Source of the DNA: Akkermansia muciniphila
GTDB lineage: Bacteria; Verrucomicrobiota; Verrucomicrobiia; Verrucomicrobiales; DEV007
NCBI GenBank assembly: GCA_945883495.1
Contig: CAMCXS010000002.1
Coordinates: 62,001 to 126,000 of the forward strand
Direction of reading: 5' to 3'
DNA length: 64,000 nucleotides
Shown: piece by piece, positions 41,989 through 50,140 of the stretch
How positions within the stretch are numbered: the stretch's first letter is position 1
Layout of the letters: every line of letters starts with the position of its first letter
The notes under the pieces: model-generated
The model's database searches: none
What the model was told of the DNA's origin: nothing
Seen by the model: the letters and a program-made list of their open reading frames with translations, nothing else
Translations under genes and position numbers: made by a program

Positions 41989-43134
41989 TCAAGCTATTTT
42001 GGCCCGTTGAATGCGCTGGTTGATCAGGACGAAGCAGACAACAGTTACGATCAGCAAGGGAATCCCGATCAGCGGCCGGAATGCCACCCAAGCCACCGCG
42101 ATCGTAGCGCTGGAGAGAGCGGCCGCCAAGAGGAAGGCGATCATCCCAGTCCCCGCGCCAACTAGACTTCCAGCCAAGGGAAAGACACTGGCTAGCACCT
42201 TGAGCGGCCGGAACAGCAAGCTTAGCCCTATTCCCATAACGATGAAAAAGGCTAATCTCAAAAGCCACGTGAAGAAGCGATTTTCATCATGAGCCATCTG
42301 AAACATGGCCTCGGCGCTGTGAACGCCATCTTCAATGAGAGCGACTTGCCCGGTTTTGGTGGTGACCGGACCTAGCGTAGCCCCCATTTGCTGGGCCACA
42401 ATGGAGACGTCGTGCGGACGAACGATTTGAAACCGAATCCGGTGATCGCCCACCGCAGGCTGGGAGGGATTCTCACCGAAATAAAGTCGGCTCTCCGAGA
42501 CTTTGGCCTTGGCTCGGACAGGTTCAGGAAGCGCTTCCAATGCAGGAGCGGGGAAGTCCTCCCAACCGCCGATCCCCTCCACCAACGTGTCAGGAAGCTT
42601 GTATGGCCCCACAGTGATGTCCAGAGCCTCCATTGATTGGGAGGGGAACAACATCTGCTCGGGATTGTCGTGTCCGGCTGGTTGCTTGAACCCGGAAGAA
42701 TCGTTCACCCCATTCTTCCACTCTTTGCGATATTTGTAGGTCGTTGTGGTGCTGCTCGATCCGCCCATCTTTTCTTCGGTCTTGCTCTCTTTGACCTCTT
42801 CCCACTGGTACATTTCAACCGAACGCCGTAGTTTGAGGGCAGGTTCAGCGATGCCGAAGATTTCGTCCGTCACCCCGGCGGCGGTGGTGGCCAGAGCGCT
42901 GAAGTGAACCGCTTTGCCTTCCTCGGCAGGGTCCAAGTTTTTGCCATCCACCGTGACGACTTGCCCCGCGACCTCGTTTAACCCCCGGGTCCGGTCGATT
43001 GAGCGCTTCTCGTTCCAGGTCAACGCCGGAAAGGCGACGACGAAGAGGACCATTCCTATCACGATACCCCCAAAGGCTCCACGAATGCGGGAAAACCAAG
43101 ATTCCGTCGAGACTTCCGTGATGACGTCGTTCAT
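41989..43134 (-). CDS. TMEM43-family membrane protein
   Basis: A 381-residue protein matching the TMEM43/LUMA family. One helix lies near the N-terminus (IVIGMVLFVVAFPALTWNEK, with the family WNE following it), then a large non-cytoplasmic region (about 45-285), then three or four helices at the C-terminus (LLRLAFFIVMGIGLSLLFRP, FPLAGSLVGAGTGMIAFLLA, PLLIVTVVCFVLI). The bacterial function is unknown; eukaryotic members sit in the nuclear envelope. It is divergent from trpS. Confidence 0.85.
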   Translation of the reverse strand: MNDVITEVSTESWFSRIRGAFGGIVIGMVLFVVAFPALTWNEKRSIDRTRGLNEVAGQVVTVDGKNLDPAEEGKAVHFSALATTAAGVTDEIFGIAEPALKLRRSVEMYQWEEVKESKTEEKMGGSSSTTTTYKYRKEWKNGVNDSSGFKQPAGHDNPEQMLFPSQSMEALDITVGPYKLPDTLVEGIGGWEDFPAPALEALPEPVRAKAKVSESRLYFGENPSQPAVGDHRIRFQIVRPHDVSIVAQQMGATLGPVTTKTGQVALIEDGVHSAEAMFQMAHDENRFFTWLLRLAFFIVMGIGLSLLFRPLKVLASVFPLAGSLVGAGTGMIAFLLAAALSSATIAVAWVAFRPLIGIPLLIVTVVCFVLINQRIQRAKIA

Positions 43135-43246
43135 AGCGATTCACTACCCTAGCACACATCCCAAAAAGCACAAGAAATCAAGGCGCGCCTTCCCTACTCC
43201 AAGCCAGCGCACCTTGACATCCTTGCTTCCGGGGAAAGATTCGGGG

Positions 43247-44209
43247 ATGCGCATCCTCAGCGGCATTCAACCCTCAGGCAGACTTCATCTCGGGAATTAC
43301 TTCGGGATGATGCAGCCCGCCATTGCCCTCCAAGACGAGGGTGAGGCATTCTACTTTATCGCGGACTACCACTCCCTCACCTCGGTTTCCAATCCAGCCG
43401 AGTTGCGCAAGAACGTGCGCGACGTGGCCATCGATTTCCTTGCATCCGGACTCGATCCGGCCAAAGCGATCTTCTTCCGGCAATCAGATGTTCCGGAAGT
43501 CACGGAATTGAGCTGGCTGCTGAGCTGCGTTTGTCCGATGGGCTTGCTGGAGCGTTGCCATTCCTACAAGGACAAGACCGCACGCGGACTGGAAGCGACG
43601 CACGGACTCTTCGCCTACCCCGTGCTGATGGCGGCCGATATCTTGATTTACGACAGCGATGTGGTGCCGGTCGGCAAGGACCAGAAGCAGCATGTCGAGG
43701 TCACCCGCGACCTGGCGTTGAAGATGAACCACCTCTACGGCGAGGGCCTATTGCGCATTCCGCAGCCTCGGATTCGGGAGTCCTCCGCCACCGTCCCTGG
43801 GGTCGATGGCGCCAAGATGAGCAAGAGCTACGGCAACACCATCCCGCTGTTTGAAACCGAGAAGGCCACCAAGAAGCTCATCATGTCCATCAAGACCGAC
43901 TCCACGCCAGTCGAAGATCCCAAGGACCCAACCGGCTCAATCATCGTCGATCTTTTCAAACTCGTCGCCTGCCCCGCCGAAGTCGAAATCATGGAGGAGG
44001 CATTTCGCAGAGGTGGAACTGGTTATGGTGACTTCAAAAAACGCCTTTTCAGTGCCATCTGGGAGCATTTCGAACCCATGCGGGCCCGTCGTGCCGAACT
44101 CGAAGCCAGGCCTGAAGAAGTGGATGCCATCCTGCTCGCTGGAGCCGAAAAGGCACGAGCGCAAGCCACCAAAGTCCTCTCCCGAGTACGGCAAGCGGTA
44201 GGACTGTGA
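43247..44209 (+). CDS. trpS: Tryptophanyl-tRNA synthetase
   Basis: A 320-residue class I tryptophanyl-tRNA synthetase that charges tRNA-Trp. The start RILSGIQPSGRLHLGNYFG holds the HIGH-like element (HLGN) and the KMSKS loop is KMSKSYGNTI. FYFIADYHSLT, MAADILIYDSDVVPVGKDQ and the QHVEVTRDLA segment are also typical. The length is normal. ATG 43247 begins directly before the conserved N-terminus; longer in-frame sequence upstream overlaps the divergent TMEM43 gene and is not credible. Confidence 0.96.
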   Translation: MRILSGIQPSGRLHLGNYFGMMQPAIALQDEGEAFYFIADYHSLTSVSNPAELRKNVRDVAIDFLASGLDPAKAIFFRQSDVPEVTELSWLLSCVCPMGLLERCHSYKDKTARGLEATHGLFAYPVLMAADILIYDSDVVPVGKDQKQHVEVTRDLALKMNHLYGEGLLRIPQPRIRESSATVPGVDGAKMSKSYGNTIPLFETEKATKKLIMSIKTDSTPVEDPKDPTGSIIVDLFKLVACPAEVEIMEEAFRRGGTGYGDFKKRLFSAIWEHFEPMRARRAELEARPEEVDAILLAGAEKARAQATKVLSRVRQAVGL

Positions 44210-44223
44210 ACTGACTCAGTTCA
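44207..44223. terminator. 17-bp palindrome overlapping the trpS stop codon
   Basis: TGAACTGA and TCAGTTCA flank a single central base, and the first TGA is the trpS stop codon. The folded form would be a 6- to 7-bp stem with a small loop. The following sequence has no long T-run, so termination function is uncertain. Confidence 0.3.
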
Positions 44224-44298
44224 ATTCGCTTGCATCAATCGTTTCACCATTCAGAATCGTTCTCCGGATAGCCAGAAGGGAGAAACAAGCAAAAGCCC

Positions 44299-44535
44299 AT
44301 GTTCGGGAATCGTGACCACCAGTCCTCGTCCGAGGAGCCACTGCACACCGAGAAAATCATCACAGACCGGAAAATCTTCTTTCTGGACCTTAAGGAAAAC
44401 GACCGAGGACGCTTCGTAAAGATAACCGAAGACGTCCGCGGCCGTCGAGACACCATCATGGTGCCTATTGAAAACCTCGATGAATTCCTCGACGCCCTGA
44501 ACAACATCCGGGACATCGATCAGGACCTCGACTAA
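44299..44535 (+). CDS. PUR-alpha-like (DUF3276) nucleic-acid-binding protein
   Basis: A 78-residue single PUR-like domain. KIITDRKIFFLDLKENDRGR, FVKITEDVRGRRDTIMVP and ENLDEFLDALNNI reproduce the beta-sheet plus helix plan and the conserved FxDLKEN and RG residues of bacterial PUR/DUF3276 proteins, known from Spirochaetes, Bacteroidetes and relatives. They bind single-stranded DNA or RNA as dimers. The stop codon shares two bases with the stop of the convergent PDZ gene. Confidence 0.85.
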   Translation: MFGNRDHQSSSEEPLHTEKIITDRKIFFLDLKENDRGRFVKITEDVRGRRDTIMVPIENLDEFLDALNNIRDIDQDLD

Positions 44536-45494
44536 AATATTGAGCGTTCCTCAGCGGCCGGAGCGTCCTTTATGCGGCTGTTTTCCGGCTTCAGCTGGGC
44601 CTCCAACCGCCGGAAAACGCCTTGATATGTCTCGGGAATCTTGCCGCGCTCCTCTTCTGAGTTCACCGGACCGCTAAAGACCTCCTTGCCGTTGTCGACT
44701 ACGGTGAGGTGACGTCCCCGGGCGTTTTCCACCAAATTGAGCGCCACCTCATTCTCCACCCAGGTAGCAGTGCGAACCGTTCCCGGCCCCCGGCGATCAC
44801 CTTCGCCCTCAGGCAGCCCGCGATCGCGATCCCCGTCCCGGGGAGGCTCCATACGGCGATGCATGTCCTTCGTGTGCTCCTCGACCCGCTCCCGGGCTTC
44901 ACGCACTTGTCGTTCACCGCGGTCGAATGCTTCGCGCCAAGGAGCATTCGGCCCCATCCACGGTTGGCCCCCCATGTGAGGAAATCCTTGGGGCCGGGCC
45001 GGCACTTCGTGTTCCGCCAAGGTCACGGTCGCCGTTTGTTCTTTTCCTCCGCGAAGGATCGTGAGGGTCACGCTATCCCCTGGTTTGCTATTCTCCACCA
45101 AGACGGCGAGTTGCTCATGCGAAATGAGAATCTGATCGCTGAACTTCATCAGAATGTCGTGCTCCAGCAGCGCTTTCCCGGCGGGGCTATCCTTATCGAC
45201 ATGGACAATTGTCAGTCCAGTGCCCCGCGGAATGCTGAGCTGAACCCGCATCGTGGGATCGACGGGACCGGTGGCAACTCCCAGGAAGGTTCGTTTTTCC
45301 ATGGGGGGCCGTTTGGGCTCTTTCCCCGCATCTCTTCGAGGAACATCGGACCCCGGCGGCTGCGGTGGCGCCTGCGGTTGCTGCGGAGGAGGCGGGGGCG
45401 TGAGTTGTGGTGGTTCCGGGTTTTGAGCCCCTACAAAGCCCAGGCCGCCAAGGCATAAGGCACCGCAGAGCAGGGTTATCTTCATAGTCTGCAT
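44532..45494 (-). CDS. Exported PDZ-domain protein
   Basis: A 320-residue protein with a Sec signal (MKITLLCGALCLGGLGFVGA), a proline/glutamine-rich linker (about 25-50) and one PDZ domain (about 65-160): FLGVATGPVDPTMRVQLSI, GTGLTIVHVDKDSPAGKALL, HDILMKFSDQIL and GDSVTLTILRGGKEQTATVT. There is no protease domain. The C-terminal half is Arg/Glu-rich and probably helical (REARERVEEHTKDMHRRM). It lies directly downstream of the sigma/anti-sigma pair on the same strand, 31 bases from the anti-sigma stop, so all three may be one stress operon. Either of two close ATGs (45494, 45485) could be used. Confidence 0.8.
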   Translation of the reverse strand: MQTMKITLLCGALCLGGLGFVGAQNPEPPQLTPPPPPQQPQAPPQPPGSDVPRRDAGKEPKRPPMEKRTFLGVATGPVDPTMRVQLSIPRGTGLTIVHVDKDSPAGKALLEHDILMKFSDQILISHEQLAVLVENSKPGDSVTLTILRGGKEQTATVTLAEHEVPARPQGFPHMGGQPWMGPNAPWREAFDRGERQVREARERVEEHTKDMHRRMEPPRDGDRDRGLPEGEGDRRGPGTVRTATWVENEVALNLVENARGRHLTVVDNGKEVFSGPVNSEEERGKIPETYQGVFRRLEAQLKPENSRIKDAPAAEERSIF

Positions 45495-45525
45495 GGTATC
45501 GTTTTCGGTTGTTTGGTTGGTTGGT

Positions 45526-45993
45526 TCAGTTGTAGCTCACAGGCACAAAGATCAGGCGTTCTTCGGGCTCAAAGCGCAGTCGCGTGGTACCTTTCTCGTC
45601 TGACCAAGCGATACGACGCACCGTTTCGTATCGTAGTTTCCACATTGGCTGACCATCGCCACTTTCCACAATCCCGGCGACTTCACCGGCACTCCACAGC
45701 GTTTCCTCTTCAAATACTTCCGGCTCTGGGGCCGTCGAGACAACCGCTCCCGGCCGCTTCGACACGAGCGGCGCGACGCCCATCGCGACGAGGAGAAGCG
45801 CAGCAACCGCTCCCCATGCCCAATTCCAAGACATTTCGCCAAACCAAGATGAAACAACAGACATGGACTCCGGGGAGGCTTCGGCTTGGGCCAACTGGCG
45901 GATGCGCTCCTTCAATTCATCACGAGGGGCCACCGGGCGGAATTGCGCCAACTCGTTCGCGAAATTTGAATCTTCGGGGGAACTCGGCTTCAT
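45526..45993 (-). CDS. Probable anti-sigma factor-like single-pass membrane protein
   Basis: A 155-residue protein with an acidic cytoplasmic N-terminus (about 1-55), one membrane helix (WNWAWGAVAALLLVAMGVAP) and a C-terminal extracytoplasmic part (ETLWSAGEVAGIVESGDGQ). Its ATG overlaps the stop of the ECF sigma gene by 4 bases (ATGA), the usual arrangement for an anti-sigma factor. The HxxxCxxC zinc motif of ZAS-type anti-sigma factors is absent, so the call rests on position and topology. Confidence 0.65.
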   Translation of the reverse strand: MKPSSPEDSNFANELAQFRPVAPRDELKERIRQLAQAEASPESMSVVSSWFGEMSWNWAWGAVAALLLVAMGVAPLVSKRPGAVVSTAPEPEVFEEETLWSAGEVAGIVESGDGQPMWKLRYETVRRIAWSDEKGTTRLRFEPEERLIFVPVSYN

Positions 45994-46508
45994 GCGGTCA
46001 TCTCCTGTTTGTTCAGCGAAGCACCCAAGTTTCTGAGGGCATATCGATACCGGCTGGCGGCGGTATTTTGGGAAATGCCGAGCGTTTGCCCGATCTCCCG
46101 GAAGCTCAGATTCCCCCAAATGTGCAACGTGATCACCTCGCGCTGTGGCTCGGGAAGGAGGCGAATCGCGACCTCGAGCTGTTCTCGCCGCTCATTGCTC
46201 TCCAAAGCCTTTTCAAAAAGCGCTTCGGCGGGCTCAAGGAACGAGGCCGCCTCTTGTCGCCGTTCCAGCCGGTCTTCGCGACGCAGCCGGTCGAGCGCCG
46301 CCCATTTCACGGCTTGATAGAGCAGAGGCACCGGCCGGTCCCCAAACTCACGGGGCGATTTCAAGAGCCGGACAAAGGCGTCTTGTACCGCGTCCTCGGC
46401 ATCGCTGGCGGAACGCAGCCACTGTCTGGCGTAGAGCACCAGCGCGGCGGCGTGTTCGTCGTAAAGCTGCTCCCAGTTCTCCTTCACCGTGTTCTTCTCC
46501 AACAGCAT
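45990..46508 (-). CDS. ECF-type RNA polymerase sigma factor
   Basis: A 172-residue ECF sigma factor. Region 2 is EQLYDEHAAALVLYARQWL followed by DAEDAVQDAFVRLLKSP. Region 4 is LLPEPQREVITLHIWGNLSF plus REIGQTLGISQNTAASRYRY, a recognition helix-turn-helix. It should direct transcription of a small envelope-related regulon, controlled by the overlapping membrane anti-sigma-like gene. No autoregulated promoter can be identified with confidence from sequence. Confidence 0.92.
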   Translation of the reverse strand: MLLEKNTVKENWEQLYDEHAAALVLYARQWLRSASDAEDAVQDAFVRLLKSPREFGDRPVPLLYQAVKWAALDRLRREDRLERRQEAASFLEPAEALFEKALESNERREQLEVAIRLLPEPQREVITLHIWGNLSFREIGQTLGISQNTAASRYRYALRNLGASLNKQEMTA

Positions 46509-46579
46509 CGCCGCCGGAACACGGATTTGTCTATGAAGAGCAAATTCTTGGGCTCACGCCAAGCTGGTCACCGTACGCC

Positions 46580-47017
46580 TCACTGGGAGGCTTCACCGGC
46601 GGCCGGTTGCGGGAGCCCTTGGGGCACCTCGGGAGCGGCGGCAGGGGCATCTGGCGTTCCGGGAGCGACGCCTTCCGCCAAGCCAGATGGAACTCGCAAC
46701 GTCTGTCCGGCGACAATGAAATCACTGGTCAACTGGTTTGCTGCCTTGATCTCACGAACCGTCGTCTTGTAATCCCGGGCGATCTTCCACAAGGAATCGC
46801 CATCCCGGATCGTGTGGTCTACGATCGGCTTGTTCGAGGGCACCGGGGCGGGCGCCGCGGGCTGAGCGGACGGACCAGCCGCCGGAGGCGGAAACGACGC
46901 GGCTCCTTGTGGAGGCAGTTTCCCTCCTCCGCCACCTCCGCAACCGCTCAAAGCGATCACGGAAACAAAAACCAATCCGGCCGAGACGCCGGTCGTGAAC
47001 GGAGGAAGGCTACGCAT
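46580..47017 (-). CDS. LysM-domain lipoprotein
   Basis: A 145-residue lipoprotein: signal peptide with lipobox (VSVIALSGC), a Gly/Pro/Ala-rich linker, then one LysM domain (HTIRDGDSLWKIARDYKT through IKAANQL and VAGQTLRVPS) and a Pro/Ala-rich tail. LysM binds peptidoglycan N-acetylglucosamine. It is expected in the periplasm, anchored to a membrane. It is on the same strand as the sigma gene and ends 71 bases before it, so co-transcription is unclear. Confidence 0.85.
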   Translation of the reverse strand: MRSLPPFTTGVSAGLVFVSVIALSGCGGGGGGKLPPQGAASFPPPAAGPSAQPAAPAPVPSNKPIVDHTIRDGDSLWKIARDYKTTVREIKAANQLTSDFIVAGQTLRVPSGLAEGVAPGTPDAPAAAPEVPQGLPQPAAGEASQ

Positions 47018-47115
47018 GAACGCTCCATAGCACAAACTCCGCTACTTGAGAAAGTCTTTTCCTGACACTTCCAGACTTGGCATCACGTGCTGGAGAAACC
47101 AAGCTTTGCTTTGCC

Positions 47116-49278
47116 ATGTCGATCGTTCGCGCCTTCGGGCTCCTCCTCCTCCTTGGACACTTTTCGCTGCACGCCGCCGACAGTCGGCACGCCCCTCCCC
47201 TTACGCTTCAGGGGGAGTTTCCGTTCCACCCGGTTGCCGACGCAACAGCATGGGCCCACCGGAGAGCCGAAGTCGCCCTGCGGATTCAAGTAGCCGCCGG
47301 ACTTTGGCCCATGCCAGAGAAGACTCCACTCAGCCCAGTCCTCCACGGTGCTGTGGATCGCGGAGATTTCCGGGTGGAACGAGTCTTCTTTGAATCGCTG
47401 CCTGGGCACTATGTCACCGGCTCTCTTTTTCGCCCTGCCGGCCCTTCTCTAGCCAACGGGCTCAAAAACGGCAAACGCGCCGCCGTCCTCTGCCCCCACG
47501 GCCATTGGAACAATGGGCGCTTTTACGACGCCGGCGAAGCCAAAGCCCAGGAAGAGATCCAATCCGGCGCCGAAGTCCTCATCAATCCCGCCCGCTTCCC
47601 CGTCCAAGCCCGCTGCGTCCAGCTTGCCCGCATGGGTTGCGTCGTCTTCCTCTACGACATGGTCGGTTACGCCGATTCCATCCAATTCCCCGAACACCGC
47701 AACGGGCCACGCCCCGAAATGACTTCGCCATCTCCCGGCGACTGGGGTTTTGTCAGCCCCCAAGCGACCGCCCGCCTGCAAACCAACTTCGGCCTGCAAA
47801 CTTGGAACAGCGTCCGCGCCCTAGACTTCCTGCTCGGCCTCCCCGAGATCGATGCCGAACACGTGCTGGTCACCGGTGCCAGCGGCGGCGCCACCCAGAC
47901 GATGATGCTCGGAGCGATCGATTCCCGGGTTCGCACCGCATTCCCCTGTGTCATGGTCTCCACCGCCATGCAAGGCGGATGCACTTGTGAAAACGGCCTG
48001 CTTCTGCGCATCGGTCAAGGGAATGTCGATATCGCCGCCGCCCTCGCCCCACGCCCGCTCGGCCTAACGGCGGCTGACGACTGGACCATCGAACTGCAGA
48101 GAAAGGGCCACCCCGATCTCCTCCAACTCTACGGGATGCTCGGTGCGAGGGACCGTTACGAGGCGCACTTCGACATCCAGTTCAAACACAACTACAACCA
48201 CGTTTCGCGAACCCACATGTATCAATTCGCGAACCGGCACCTCGCCCTCGGGCTGCCATCACCCGTGGCAGAAAGTGATTTCCAACCACTCTCCAGGGAG
48301 GAGCTCACGGTTTGGACCCAAGATCACCCGGCGCCAACGGGGGACGCTGTGGGACCCGCCCACGAAAAAGCGGTCTGCCACTGGTGGGAGAAGGACGCCC
48401 GTCGCCAGATTGATCCCCTGCTCCGCCCGGCGGATGCGGCCACGTTGCAACGGTCTCGGGAAGTGCTCGGCGGTGCGGCGCGCATCTTGATTGGCCGCGA
48501 TCTCCCTGCCGCGGGTAGTTGCGACTTTGAACTCACGGCCAAACAAGAGCTACCCGGCCATACCCGGCTCACCGGCATCATCCGGCTCCGCGCCCGTGGC
48601 GAGGACGTTCCCACCTTGTTCCTCCAACCATCGAGTTGGAACGGACGAGTCGTCTTTTGGCTCACGTCAAAGGGCATCGCAGGCCTGGAGGGGGCGCCCG
48701 CCGTCACGGATCTGCTGAACGAGGGAAATTGCGTCGCCGCGATGGATCTCTTCGGCACCACGGATCCCAAAGTGACGGAAAACCAAAGCATTCCCTACTC
48801 TGCGAATGCCAACAAGCCCGCCGAAGGCTGGCAACTCTCCCCGGTCTACTACTACGGCTACAACGACTCTCTCTTCGCCCGCCGCGTCCACGACATTCTT
48901 GCCGCCATCTCCTTCGTCCGGCATCACCCCAATTGGAACGTGCAAAAGGTCAGCGTCGCCGGGATGGAAGGCGCCGGTCATTGGGTGGCCGCCGCCCGCG
49001 CCATCGCCGGTGCCGCGATTGACCGTTGCGCCGTCGCCAGCTCCGGCTTCAGCTTTGCGGATCTCTCCAGCCATTGGCACGCGGATTTTCTGCCCGGCGC
49101 CGTGAAATACGGGGGTCTCACTGGCCTCCTCGTCCAGTCCGCACCGAACCCGCTCTGGGTTCAAGATGCGGACGAGCCGATGGCCACGGCACTCCGGACG
49201 ACCTACGGCGTGACCAACAGTACGGCCTCGCTAAGTCTGGACGGCGGCGATGTCGTCGCCTTCCTGACCCAGGATTGA
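47116..49278 (+). CDS. Exported two-domain alpha/beta hydrolase (acetyl xylan esterase-like)
   Basis: A 720-residue protein with a signal peptide (SIVRAFGLLLLLGHFSLHAA). Domain 1 (about 30-385) is an alpha/beta hydrolase of the acetyl xylan esterase/dienelactone hydrolase group: CPHGHWNNGRF, LYDMVGYADS, and the nucleophile elbow VTGASGGATQ with Ser256. Candidate triad partners are Asp322 after RPLGLTAAD and His362 in NYNHVSR. Domain 2 (about 450-715) repeats the fold, but its elbow position reads GMEGAG, so the nucleophile Ser is not visible there. Deacetylation of plant-type polysaccharides is inferred from family. The ATG at 47116 begins the signal peptide. Confidence 0.82.
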   Translation: MSIVRAFGLLLLLGHFSLHAADSRHAPPLTLQGEFPFHPVADATAWAHRRAEVALRIQVAAGLWPMPEKTPLSPVLHGAVDRGDFRVERVFFESLPGHYVTGSLFRPAGPSLANGLKNGKRAAVLCPHGHWNNGRFYDAGEAKAQEEIQSGAEVLINPARFPVQARCVQLARMGCVVFLYDMVGYADSIQFPEHRNGPRPEMTSPSPGDWGFVSPQATARLQTNFGLQTWNSVRALDFLLGLPEIDAEHVLVTGASGGATQTMMLGAIDSRVRTAFPCVMVSTAMQGGCTCENGLLLRIGQGNVDIAAALAPRPLGLTAADDWTIELQRKGHPDLLQLYGMLGARDRYEAHFDIQFKHNYNHVSRTHMYQFANRHLALGLPSPVAESDFQPLSREELTVWTQDHPAPTGDAVGPAHEKAVCHWWEKDARRQIDPLLRPADAATLQRSREVLGGAARILIGRDLPAAGSCDFELTAKQELPGHTRLTGIIRLRARGEDVPTLFLQPSSWNGRVVFWLTSKGIAGLEGAPAVTDLLNEGNCVAAMDLFGTTDPKVTENQSIPYSANANKPAEGWQLSPVYYYGYNDSLFARRVHDILAAISFVRHHPNWNVQKVSVAGMEGAGHWVAAARAIAGAAIDRCAVASSGFSFADLSSHWHADFLPGAVKYGGLTGLLVQSAPNPLWVQDADEPMATALRTTYGVTNSTASLSLDGGDVVAFLTQD

Positions 49279-49292
49279 CCGTCCCGCCGGTC

Positions 49293-50117
49293 TCAACTCC
49301 CCGGTTTGGTCAGCAAAATCTGCACCGTGGCACCGCTCCGTAGCTTGAACGCGGCGTTATCCACGACCAATTGCACCCGCACCGTGGCCGTCGCCGGATC
49401 GATCACTGGAGAAACGAATTCCACCGTTCCCCGGACTACCACCGGCTCGCCATCCTCCACCCGCAAGCTCAACGAATCACCCTTCTTTAACCCGCGCGCG
49501 AACATCGCAGGGACGTGGCCGATGCACTTGAGACGGTCAATTTCCACGACCCGGACGAGGTAATCCTCGGGACGGGACGAAGCCAAGGAGACCGGTTCCG
49601 CGACATCTTTGGAGATATCCACGACGATGCCATCGATCGGAGAGGTGAGAATTCGCCGCTTCAGCTCCGCCTCGATCTGTTTCACTTCCAATTTGAAGCT
49701 CTTCTGTTCTTCCTCGGCGATGATGTGATTCCCTTGCGCCTGAACGAGAAGCGCTTTCTGGCGGGCAAGTTCAGCGGAGTTGGAAGTGCCGCTGGTGACA
49801 AGCCGCCCCAACTGATCGTAGCGCTGCTGCTGCAAATCGACCTCGGCCTGGGTCGCCATTAACTTCCCGACGCCCTCCGCATTGATCCGGGCGATGGCGA
49901 GCCGCGACTCCGCAATCTCGTTATCCAATAAAAGCAGGACATCCCCGGGCGCGACTTGATCGCCTTCCTTGACCCGAATCTCGGAGATGACTCCAGTATC
50001 AATCGCGGAGATCTCAATCGAGCGATACGGCTCCAGATAGGAGAGAACCTCGTCGTCGGCATGAAGAGGCCCCAGGACGAGCGTAAGACAGAAAATGGCA
50101 AGCAATCGGTACAACAT
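49293..50117 (-). CDS. HlyD/RND-type periplasmic adaptor protein
   Basis: A 274-residue adaptor with a signal peptide (YRLLAIFCLTLVLGPLHA) and the usual halves of a lipoyl-like domain (ISEIRVKEGDQVAPGDVLLL and RRILTSPIDGIVVDISKDV) around a short helical hairpin, then a beta-barrel domain (LKKGDSLSLRVEDGEPVVVR). It is smaller than full RND adaptors and no pump gene adjoins. Its only close partner is the SecA-like gene, 23 bases upstream on the same strand, so the two are probably co-transcribed. Confidence 0.85.
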   Translation of the reverse strand: MLYRLLAIFCLTLVLGPLHADDEVLSYLEPYRSIEISAIDTGVISEIRVKEGDQVAPGDVLLLLDNEIAESRLAIARINAEGVGKLMATQAEVDLQQQRYDQLGRLVTSGTSNSAELARQKALLVQAQGNHIIAEEEQKSFKLEVKQIEAELKRRILTSPIDGIVVDISKDVAEPVSLASSRPEDYLVRVVEIDRLKCIGHVPAMFARGLKKGDSLSLRVEDGEPVVVRGTVEFVSPVIDPATATVRVQLVVDNAAFKLRSGATVQILLTKPGS

Positions 50118-50140
50118 GGGAAATCGGGAAACAAATCAGG

